Notes under the pieces: model-generated
Seen by the model: only the letters and a program-made list of their open reading frames with translations
Told to the model about the DNA's origin: nothing
Database searches by the model: none
From: Pithys albifrons albifrons
Taxonomy: Eukaryota; Chordata; Aves; Passeriformes; Thamnophilidae
Assembly (NCBI RefSeq): GCF_047495875.1
Contig: NC_092464.1
Location: forward strand, 4,002,737 to 4,066,736
Direction: 5' to 3'
DNA length: 64,000 nucleotides
Part shown: positions 11,801-23,800 of the stretch, piece by piece
How positions within the stretch are numbered: position 1 is the stretch's first letter
Layout of the letters: every line of letters begins with the position of its first letter
Made by a program: the position numbers and the translations under genes

Positions 11801-14800
11801 CCATGTAAGGATTGAAGTTACAGAACTGATCTCCCATGTGGAATGTACCAGCCCCATTGAATCTTGAAATAAATGTTGGAATTTTCAGCTGCTATAAAGA
11901 ATATTGTGACCCTACAACTAAACTTGCTGAACATGCCTTGACCTGCAAGTGCCTAACTTAAGAATCAAAATAGGAAAAAGAAATTGTTCTTGTTCATCAA
12001 AATACAACCACCACTCTCCCAGAATGAATTCTCTGCTCCATTTTCCCATCAAAGGGTTCCTGCAGAGGAACTGCACACAGGAGGCTCAGTGGTCAGAGCC
12101 ATTCCCACCATACACTGTTGCCTGTGGATTTGATGAAGGTTCCACTAAAGGACCTGAGGATCAGGTGAGTGTTTTATTCCCTGTTTCTGAACATCTCCAG
12201 AGCAGCTTTTCCTGAGAGAGCTGAGTAGTCCCACACATCTGATTCCTGTCAGAATCTGGTGATGACCCATTTTTGGTGCTAAACTAAAATTTTTTGGGTA
12301 TATTTAAAGCTTTTTTTAACAAATTAGGCTTAATATAAAGCAAGTGAGTAGCAGGAAGTACTTTCCTCTCCATCTAAATGTCTCCTCTTGGTGTTAAAGA
12401 GTAAACTCATTATTAGTTCACTTCTCCTGACTAACAAAGACTCTGCTTCTCTGACAGAGGTGACTTTAATTCTCATCCACCCATCTCCCAGGAAAGCCCC
12501 ACCAACTCATCTGCAGGGAATTTTTCAGGGAAAATTCCTTTGCATCCCTCCTGTTGTTTTTTTTCTCCCCCAGATTTTATTTGAGCCAGAAAAAATACTC
12601 CATAACTTTAGAACAGGGTGGTCAACACACACCTTTCTGAGGGAACTCTTGGATGCCATGGAGTATGGGACCCTGAGCAAGGTGGTCTGGTGGAAGATGT
12701 TCCTGCCTATGGCAGAGGGGTTGGGATTATCTGATCTTTGGGAGTCCCTTCCAACCCAAACCAATCTATGGTTCTATGATATGATGACTTTTATACTTTA
12801 TCTTAGGTGTTCATGGAGCAGGAAGCAAATCTCTTTTCCCATCTGATGATCATCACTGGTACTCAGTGAAGCTCCTGCAGCATTTCTTTCACAGCCACTT
12901 CTTCATATGATTTTAATTGCCACGTTCCTCATTGTAGTGGTTTGACCCATGGCTTCCATTGTATCTAAGGAAGTTACAAGTATTTCACACGTGTCTTCCA
13001 CGTAGGAGAGGAGGAGTGGTTTTTGTTTTGGGGTCATTGTTTTTCCTTGGCTTGGGTTGCTGATGGAAGAGCCTGGAGTCTGATCATAGAATCATAGAAT
13101 CATAGAATCGATTGGGTTGGAAAAGACCTCCAAGATCATCGAGTCCAACCCTTGGTCCAACTCCAGTCCCTTTACCAGATCATGGCACTCAGTGCCACGG
13201 CCAAGCTCACTTGAAAAACCTCCAGGGATGGGGAATCCACCCCCTCTCTGGGCAGCCCATTCCAATCCCTGAGCACTCTCTCTGCAAAGAAGTTTTTCTA
13301 CTCTCCAACTTCAATTTCCCCTGGCAGAGCTTGAGCCCATCGTGCCCCCTTGTTCTATTGCTGAGTGCCTGGGAGAAGAGACCAGCCCCCACCTGGCCAG
13401 AACTTCCCTTCAGGTAGTTATAGACAGTGCTGAGGTCACCTCTGAGCCTCCTCTTCTCCAGGCTGAACAACCCCAGCTCCAGTTGTTGGTGGTTCTCCTG
13501 TCCTGGGTGAGATTGTTTCATGCTTGTTCCCCTTCCTTGAGGTTTTTAATTGTGTTTGTCTGTTTCATTTGGTTTTTTGGTTTGGTTTTGTTTCTTCCCA
13601 ATTTTCTGGTTGATCAGTCCCCTTTTCCCTTTTCCCTGGTGGTCTAGTGGTCAGGATTTGGCGCTCTCACCGCCACGGCCCGGGTTCAATTCCCGGTCAG
13701 GGAACCATTTATTTGTTTTGGGTTGAGCTGGCAAAACGCCGACTGTCCAGGACAGAGTGAAAAGGGTTCTTCCTCTCCCCAACCAGCTAAGGGAAAAAGA
13801 AGAGGGGGAGGAAACAAAAACCTTTAAACTGGGTTTATGCTGAAACTAACTACATGTATTTATACAGAAAAGAGAAAGTTAGGAGAAAGCTACAATATAA
13901 CACACACTTACACAAGTTACATATATATAACAAAGAATAACTTCCCACTCCCCAGTTAATACAAAGCAAAGTCTATTGCACAGATCTGTAAGTTCTCTAA
14001 GAGACACATAGCAAGAAACAGAAAGAGTAACAACAAAAATGTTTCTACTTCCCTGAATGCAAACAAAATGCAAGCAGAGGCAGCAGGGGCATGAGCCAGG
14101 CTTGCTCCAAGACAGAAGCTGGATCATGTCCAGCTTGTACCTTGGCTTGAGTCTGAGTTTCAGCTGTGGTTTTAGCAGGGACAGCGGAGAGAGCCATGTC
14201 CAGGGTCTTTGCTTCAACTATGTGGACAGCCTTCTTGCCAGCTAATTTCTGTTTCAATTCCTGCAATCGGGCTTCAAGTTTAGAGGTGGGTTCACCGTGC
14301 CATTTTTTCATGTTTTCTCCTAGTTTGTGCAGAAGGGCCCACAGCAAACCACGCTCACTCTGTGTCTTACTCCTGGGGCTTCCAGTTTTCCCTCGACAGG
14401 TTGCAAAGAAAGGTCTCGTTCTCATACGCGTTCTAGTTCCCGTTCTCGTTCCCGTTCTCGGTTACCTCATGCAACATGAGGCTCACATGTAGTGCAGGAG
14501 TCCAAGATGTGCCTCTTCTCTGCCTCCTCCTCCTCCCCCTGAGCTGTTTTGCAGAGGCGATGGACTCCTCCAGTCTGTGAGGGAAAATATGAACTCCTAG
14601 AACTCGATGTGGGTGTTCAGTCATGACTCAACAGCGGGAAAAGGTCATTTCTCACAAGCCAGAGCAAGGCACAGAAAGGTGAAGAGTGTTGTCATCACTA
14701 ACACTCTGGGTGTCATCTGGAGTTAATATTTGCTTCTCCACACTCACAAGCTCAAGCACAAACTAGTTCAGATCTAAATCTTTAGGAAGTGTAGGTACAA

Positions 14801-17800
14801 TTTGCTTCAGGAATTTGGCTACATGAACTTAGGACTTCAGAGTGTGTGTAACAGGCTGTAAAGATATCTGGATCTCCAGCCCTCACCTAAATATTAGGAA
14901 TATTTGTACTTCTTTGCAATTTGGGGAATCTAGAAAGATAAATGTTTTTAAAAAAACCTTAAATAAATGCTTGAAATACTTCTAGAAAGATGCTGGAAAC
15001 CATGTAAGCAGTTCAGAAGGAATGTAGGATTCAGGAGGGGATGTGTGTTCTGGAGGACAGTTCTGGAGCTGCCCACATGGTGCTCACCCTCAGAGCTAAA
15101 CTCGCTCTCCAGGGTGGTTTCCTCCAAGCAATTCCTGGATTATGCTAAGCCAGGCCTAGTTTGTAGCTGGCCTAGGCTGGAATCCAGCAAGGAACTGCAT
15201 TTCCATTTCAGCAGTATGGAAGATCTCAGTGCAGAGCTCCTGGCTGTGCCCTGGCTGTGCTTAGTTTATTCCAATCAAATCCACTGGGTTTGACTAGAAA
15301 GGAAGATGAGATGAGTAATCTCTGCTGCAGTGCAAACACAGGGAAGTAAGAACAGTCCCAATTATATTCCAAGAGAACCAATTGCTTTGTGTTTTGTATG
15401 TGCAGTGCTGTCCTCTGTATATAGTGCTGTGTTTTTATCTATCCTACAAAACCAGATAAAAGGAATTGAAATACATCATGAGTCAATTGAAGAACCTGTT
15501 CTCCAGTTTTCATCTGTGTCTTGGAAGATGTGGACTGTTTCAGAAACACCAGGATGATTCCTGTCTTGTCAGGGTTACATGATTTATTTATGGATCTACT
15601 TAAAATTGCTAATCTCTTGTCTCAGCCTAGAATTGCAGCCTTGTGGATAAACAGATTTTGGATCAATTAGAGAACAAAGTGTCCATTGCATCTGGAAAGA
15701 GGAAATTTGCCTGGAGACAGAGAATTAATTTCTTGGGATTTTAAATAATTAGGTGGTTTTTTTAGTGAATCAGAATAAAATTTGCATAGTTAAAGCCATG
15801 TAAATATGCTTCAATTTTCTAAGGACATGTTTAAATTGAAAACAAATGAACTGGAAAGAACTTCACTATTTGGCAATGGAATGAACTGTTTGTCCAAAGG
15901 ATTGACTGGGAGATGATTTTCTTGGCTTTAACTTTCTTACATCCACAATATGATGCAACTGCTTCTCAGTGTTTCACTTCTCTCACCTGCAAATTGCAAG
16001 TTTTATTTCTCTTTTAGCTATGGCTGTTTATAAAAATCAATATTTATCGAGTCTGGCCCAGGTCTGAAGTGACAGATCCACAAATCCCCCACCGGGAGCT
16101 TTCAGTCTTTAGGTACCAACAGGAGAAAATGTACTCACCGAACAAAGTTAACATTTTCTCCCTGACTGTGCTCCAAGGGGTCAGAGGAGCCTCTGGGCTG
16201 TGAAATCTGTCCCCTGGCTCAGGTCAGGTCAGGTCAGGTCAGGTCAGATTTAAAGGAAAATCACGTGTGTGAGCAATGGAGGGGAAAACCCGGAGCAGAC
16301 CTGGAGCAGGAGGTGGTGGGGCTGACACCAGTGAGGGGAAATGTATCCTGGGGAAATAATCCCAGCAACAATCACCCTGCAGAGCCACCTGCATGGGGCT
16401 GTGTGCTGGCTGAAAGGTAAACCAGCAGGAGAAATGAACCCAACACAAAAGAGATTAGAAGTCAGAGTTACAATTTAATAAAAATATTACAATAAATGCA
16501 ATGGCACAAAGAGAAAGTGGTTTTAATCCACAAACCCCAGAATTATGACCCAGCCCCCTGGGGCACAAACACAGTGGGGTTTGTTGGCTCCTGTGCTGAG
16601 CCCCACATGGTTCCTCTGAGTCCAAAATAAAAGGAAGGGAAAAACCTGTTGGTGCAGATGATGGCACAGTCTGGTCGAGAGTGATGGTCGCAGTCCTGTT
16701 GAGGTTCTGCTCCTCCTCTGGATCCCACAAATGGTCCCCACGGTCTTCAAACCCCAAGACTATATCCCCTCAGGTCCAAGTGGGAATGCCCAGCACCTCC
16801 CCCAGTGCGGGGAGTTCCACACTGAGTGATCTGACTCTGTGAGTTATGGGGGATTTTTGGAATCACTGATGGCTCATGAACAGACATGACCCCTCAGGTG
16901 GGTGTGGAGGTGCCAAGGACTCCCTGGAGGGGAGTTATCCCAGCTCCTCTCCCAGGCTTCTTTCACACCCAGCTCACATCATGAGGGGTCAGGTGTGCCC
17001 TGGGCAGCTGCTGCAAATGGTCCATTGTTAAGAGTTCCTGGGAAATGAATGGAGGGTGGAGAACACACAGCTTTGGTCACACCCACACAGTGATAAACTG
17101 GTCCCACCTGCTGAACTAGGACAGGCTGTGTCTCTTTTCCCTCCAGAAATCCTACTATTCTGCCTTCTGGCGTGTCTACACCGCTGGCTATGCAGCATCA
17201 GTGACTTCACTCCTTACAGCTCTCATTGTCTTCGCTGCCTTCAGGTAAATATCATTGGGCTTTTTTTTCAGGATGTCTTAAGACACTCTAATTTCTCTCA
17301 GATTCTCTGTAGTTTTGTTTTGTGGGATTCTTTAATGATCATTTTCTAGTAATTCTAAGACGTAACAGTGTTGATGGTGACGGGTCTGACTCTTGTGCTG
17401 TAACATTTCCCTGCAGATGTTCAAACAATTTCAGCTGTTCAAACAATCCAACTGTCTGGGCACTCTGGGTCTCTTTAAGGACACCATCCAGTGGAAGTGG
17501 CCAACTTATACCACTATGAGCATAAGATAACTATTCCTGTAGTGAATGGCAAGACATACTCTGCAGAAATAATGGCTCATAGCCCTGAGTCAGAGGTGAT
17601 TCTAAACTGCTCATTCCCTCTGTGAAAGGCTTTCATAACTGAGAGCTATAGAAAGGGATTTAAATAAATGCAAATATCACCTGTGATACTGTTGGACATT
17701 AAGAAATGGACGCTGGGGTTGATTTGTTCAAGCCCTCTTGGACAAGAGTTGAAGTCCCCATGGACACAGGAGGGCAGGGCACAAAAGCAGGTTGTTGGCT

Positions 17801-20800
17801 GGGGTGGGTTGGGTTGGCAGTCTCAAAGGTCATACCCCTTATAGATGTACCCAGGACCACGAGGTTGATATGCCCAAACCTTGAAGGATGTTCCTTCAGC
17901 TCAAGGTAAAAGTGTAGACAGGGTAATCCAGGGAAATGGAATCACGGAATCATTTAGGTTGGAAAAGATGTTTGAGCTCATAAAGCCAAACCATTAACCC
18001 AGCACTGCCAAGGCCACCATTAACCATGTCTCCAGGTGTCACATTTACATATATTTTAAATACCCACAGGGATGGTGACTCAACCACTGCCACGGGCAGG
18101 CTGTGCCACTGCTTGAAAAGCCTTTCCATCAAGAAATATTCCTTAATATTCAATCTAAACCTCCCCTGGCACAACTTGAGGCCTTTTCCTCTTGCCCTGC
18201 CTCTTGTTATCTGGGAGAAGAGACCAACTCCCACCTGGCTACAACCTCCTTTAAGGGAGTTGTAGAGAGTGAGAAGATCCACCCTGAGCCTCCTTTTCTC
18301 CAGGCTGAGCCCCCCCAGATCCCTCAGATGCTCCTCATAACACCAATGCAGTTTAAGGCAAGGCAACTCCTCTGTCAACCATCTCACAAGGTGGGACTGA
18401 TACCCATTCAGCCTCCTCCTCTCTGGCCAGAAAGGGGCTGAAAAGCTTTTTGAGTCTGTTAAGCAAGACTGTTCAATAAAAAAAAGTTATTTAGAATAAT
18501 TAAAAAGCACTATTGCAATACAGCCCAGGAGTCCCACAGTTACTCTCTGCTTCTGGCATCTCCTTTAATGAGTGGTGATTCAAGGACAATTACACTGGGA
18601 CTTTTATTGGTTTAAACAGATAATAACTGCTCTGCTCCCTCATGTCTGTCTCCCTGACAAACAGGGGCAGATAATTTATTTGCTTTGGAAGATGTTTGCA
18701 GTTTGAATTTTGACGAGACCAGGAGAAATTTCTGTTGAAGAAGAACAATTTTTATTTTCTCTTTCCATGCCAGAAAATTCCACTGTACCCGGAATTACAT
18801 CCACATGCACCTGTTTGTCTCCTTCATCTTGAGAGCTATTGCTGTTTTCACCAAAGATGCTGTTTTGTTTGCAGATGAAACTATGGACCACTGCCTAATG
18901 TCAACGGTACTGACCTTCCCCTCTCTTTTATCCTTGAATTAACATTGAATTCTTGGCATTTCTTAATGTCATTTCACTTAAATTTGCTAGAACTGAAATC
19001 TTAAAACAACACTCTATAGACCCAAAGACCAAATCCTGTGGCTGCACTCAAAGGTACATGTCTGTTGACTGTAATGAAGAGTTACAGTTTATACCATGAA
19101 AGAATTTAATCTGTAATAGAAAAGAGTATTTTCCCCTTTAAAAAAATGAAGTAAAATCAATCCAAATTATGGAACCCCAAACCTACTGAAATATCAGGAG
19201 GATTTTTTCATTCTCGTGCTGTCACATTGAATTTTGGAGAGAAACCAGATGTACTGAGAGTTGCCCTAATGGGTTTTTCTTACTCTGCACTTCCAGGTTG
19301 CTTGTAAGGCTGCAGTGGCTTTCTTCCAGTTCAGCATTTTGGCCAACTTCTTCTGGCTTCTGATGGAGGGGATTTACCTGCAGACCCTGCTCCTGCTCAC
19401 CTTTGTGTCCAACAGGCAGTTCCTGGGCTGGTTCATAGTCACTGGCTGGGGTTGGTACCCCTTTCCTCTCTCTCTTATTTCGCACTTTTATTTACTGTCA
19501 GAACTGAAAAAAAATACGTGTTTTGAAACCAAAGGTGCCTGTCAAAGGTGCCACCACTCTGAGGAAAGTTGCCCATTTCTTCAGTATTGCTGCATCCAAC
19601 CCCCACCATTGTATTGCCTTTCTTATCTCCTTAGTTCTTTACACCAGTCACGGTGTGGTGATTAATCCAGTCCTCAAGGGAATGAGTAATTTGATAGATT
19701 AAGTTTAAATTGTGTGAATTTGGGTTTAGGAATCAAACAATTCTTTTCTTTTTTTCTTTTCTTTTTTTTTTTTTCACCCAGAGACCTGGCTTTTAAAATA
19801 TTTTTGGAGGTTTTACAGCAATTCAAATTATCTCTGATTGACAGAGTAGGAATGTGGAATATATAAACGTGCAGAGGGTCGTTTGTTGTGACTCTCAAGC
19901 ACTCCTGTGCCTCACCTAAAACAGAAAAACTGAAATTGAGCTGTTACAATGGCATTTTTTTGGGCTTAGCACTGAAATCCAAGTTATCTTGAAGTAGATA
20001 TTATTTTATCCTTTAAATTCAGACTCCCAGATATTATATAATGTAATTAAATATTTTTTTAGCTGCTCAACCGACTGTCTGAAATGACTCTCACCTTAAT
20101 TAATCATGGCTAACTTGAGATAACAAAGGAAGATCTCAATTAATAGTGTAGTAACCCTCATTTCCTTCTAGAATCAATGGAAGGTGAGAGACATCCCAGG
20201 GGTAACTCAGATCTGAGGTGATATGGATGTTAATATTTCTCTTCATTAATTAAACAGACACCTTGAACTGAATGTGGTCCCAGCTTAAAGGACTTGAACA
20301 AAAGGCCAACATTTAGAGGGACAACTTCTGGGTCTTTTCTAAAGATCTCAAAATGGTATTTAGAAAGTTGTTGCCCGTATTTCTATAGATTTATCAGTGA
20401 AAAAGTCACTTGCTTCAGGTTAGAGTCCCTTTTGTGGCAGCTTTGAAAGTCACTCAGTCTTTGGAAATTTAATTCCACAGGAGAGCAAAAGCAATTTCTA
20501 GTTTATAGGCCTTCTTTAAAAAAATCAGTCATAAATGTAGAAGGATAAGCAGTAAAAAAATGAGGCTAGAAATCACCAGTTCCTGGATTTAATTAAATTT
20601 TCATGGAATTCTTGTCAGCTGATGAGTCTGGAGTGATTAGCAGAGACTCATTAGGACATAAACCTACTGTACAAAGAGTTGTATGTTGGCCACAATTCAC
20701 AAGGTGAAAAAAAGATCCAGCTAAATAACAGTTACTGCAGCTTTCACAAGTGTTTGTAATTGATATTCAAACCTTGAAGTAATTCTGAGCACTTAATTAT

Positions 20801-23800
20801 TAAAACAAAGTTTCACAGCACCCCCAATTATTCTCTGCTTTCAGTTAATTCTCCTGCCCTTTTATCCCTTTTTTTTTCCCTACAAATCAAGTTATTTTAT
20901 GAAGCTGTTTCACAGGACCATAGAATGGATTGGGTTGGAAAAGACCTCTGAGATCATCAAGTCCAACCCTTGGTCCAACTCCAGTCCCTTTACCAGATCA
21001 TGGCACTCAGTGCCACGGCCAAGCTCAGCTGAAAAACCTCCAGGGATGGTGAATCCACCCCCTCTCTGGGCAGCCCATTCCAATCCCTGAGCACTCTCTC
21101 TGCAAAGAAGTTTTTTCTGATCTCCAACTTCAATTTCCCCTGGCAGAGCTTGAGCCCATCGTGCCCCCTTGTCCTATTGCTGAGTGCCTGGGAGTTTAAA
21201 ACTCTCTGCCCCATCATTTGACCTTTAATGTCTGTCCAACCTTCTGCACTGTGAAACTGTTTGGAATGAAGTTCCCATGGGCCATTCCAACCAATTCTTG
21301 TGGTCCCTGTTGGTTTGTCCAGGAGCTCCTGCTGCTGTGCTCTTTGCTTGGGTGCTCACAAGAATCCATCAACAGAACACTGGGTGAGTCAGAGCTTGGA
21401 GGAGGGAAAAGAGGACATCCTGTTTTGTATGGCATTCTTCTCTTCTGGTGAGGAAAAATAAATATGTATTAAAAAAATAACTCAAAGAAAGGGAAAAAAA
21501 AATTGTGCCGAAGTTGCGGCTCTAATCTTTACACTTTGCATGCAAATAAGTGAGAAAATAGTTTTAAGTCCTCTGATTTTGATGTCTATATATACAGGCC
21601 AATAAACCCTGGAAATATCATGAGAATTCCTGAAATTTCATTTAGTTCCCTAATGGCCAGTCCCTGAAATAATTATATTTAGGAAAATCGCTGCTTCTCT
21701 ATAAAGTCAGCCATAAATTACTAACACTAATCTCTTCCAATAAGAACCTCCCAAACAAACATGTCTTGTTAAGTGGTGTCTTCTTTCATTTCCATTTAAT
21801 TATTTTATTTTTATTCTATTTTAATATGAGAGCCAGATATAGAAATTGTTTATTCAAAGCTGTCCCTGAGGGTCATTTCACAGGGACGATCAGTTGGAAA
21901 AATACCATTTCACACCTTCCTGCTCAGGGCTCAGATTAATGATGCAGAGCAGTGAGAAGAGCAGGAAAGAAGTTTGAAAATACAAATGTGTATTTCTTGA
22001 CTTGCTTTGATCCTTCAATCTTTACTTCTTTCAGAACACATTGCCTTTAGATTGGAGGCTTTTAAAGAAGTATCACAGAATCATAGAATCGATTAGGTTG
22101 GAAAAGACCTCCGAGATCATCGAGTCCAACCCTTGGTCCAACTCCAGTCCCTTTATCAGATCATGGCACTCAGTGCCACGGCCAATCTGCATTTAAAAAA
22201 TCTCCAGGGATGGGGAATCCACCCCCTCTCTGGGCAGCCCATTCCAATGCCTGAGCACTCTCTCTGCAAAGAATTTCTTTCTGATCTCCAACTTCAATTT
22301 CCCCTGGCAGAGCTTGAGCCCATCGTGCTCCCTTGTCCTATTGCTGAGTGCCTGGGAGAAGAGACCAACCCCCACCTGGCCACAACTTCCCTTCAGGCAG
22401 TTCCAGACAGTGCTGAGGTCACCTCTGAGCCTCCTCTTCTCCAGGCTGAACACCCCCAGCTCCCTCAGCCTCTCCCCACAGCACTTGTGCTCCAGTCCCT
22501 TCTCCAGCCTCGTTGCTCTTCTCTGGCCCCGCTCCAGCCCCTCAATCTCTTTCCTGACCTGAGGGGCCCAGAACTGAACACAACACTCAAGGTGTGGCCT
22601 CCCCAAGGCAGAGTCCAGGGGAAGGGTCACTGCCCTGGGCCTGCTGGCCATGCCAGTTTGGATCCAGGCCAGGATCCCCTTGGCCTTCTTGGCCACCTGG
22701 GCACACTGGTGGCTCCTGTTGAGCTTCCTGTCCCTCAGTCCCCCCAGGTCCCTCTGCCTGGCTGCTCTCCAGCCACTCTGTGCCCAGCCTGGAGCGCTGC
22801 AGGGGGTTGGGGTGGCCAAAGGGCAGGACCCGGCACTTGGCCTTGTTGGACTCCATACCATTGGAATCAGCCCATCTCTCAAGTATGAGGGTACTAATGC
22901 TGGTGTTTAACCCTTCCTTTTCTGTGGCAGAAGTGCTTTTGTGTGCCTGGAAAGCTCACCTGGGGCAGGTCACATGACTGGTTTTGTTTGTTGTTTCAGA
23001 TGTTGGGACGATGATGAGGATGGAGTGGTGTTGTGGATCATCAAGGGCCCCATCCTGATAACTGTATTAGTATGGTTATTTTTTCATTTTGCCTCGACTA
23101 TCTGCACATTGATAACTCTCTGGTCTATTTTCAAAATGAGTCCTCGGGATGTAAACTTGAGAAACAAACAAAAAAAACTCCATTGATGCCACCAAGTCAC
23201 CAAGTGACTCGTGATTGTATTTGTTATAATCCCTGTCCCAAACAGGGAAGGGAACCTGTCAGATCTGCGAGGTGCTGACAAGAAGCACAAGGCATTAATA
23301 TCAGACCTAAAATGAGATTGAGATCCAGCATAATTTTCAGTATATTTCATGTGTAACTATCTGTTGGTGGGAAATACAATTTCAATTTCTAATGCCCTTG
23401 ACTTGAGTTGTGAGCAGATCTGCACTGGTTTATGGCAGTGACTGGGGATTTCCAGTTATTTGTAGCAACTGAAGGGATGACCTGGTTTGTAGTAAATTTA
23501 CAGATTTTGTGTTGTCTTTTCAGATTAACTTTATCATATTTATCAACGTGATCAGAATTCTAATCCATAAATTGAAATCACAAGAGGGAGGAGGGAGCCA
23601 TTCGAGCCACTTTATGTGAGTATTTCTGGGTCTCTTAATATTGACCTGTTACTGATACAAGAAATATTTTATAGGCAGGGGCACAAAGTGTTCTACTCTT
23701 CTTCTAATGGAAAGAGAAATCCCCAGGAGAAACAGCAAAGTGAACTTTCTTTTCCATCCCAAATATCACCCCTCTCTTTTTCTTCAGGGGAAGAAGGGTG

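Larger units (their letters stand above)
12165..17146 (+). other. GHRHR intron 4
   Basis: This 5-kb intron contains CR1 fragments at 12650 and 13083, the tRNA-Glu, a degraded retroelement at 13714-14625, the AGGTC repeat and the solo LTR at 16402-17123. From 14700 to 16200 it is AT-rich unique sequence with nothing recognised. Confidence 0.8.

Noticed and set aside
14045..14425. 126-codon - strand frame rich in K/E/Q
   Set aside because: Considered as a host gene; kept only as a possible retroelement remnant because of adjacent LTR-like sequence and lack of recognisable domains.
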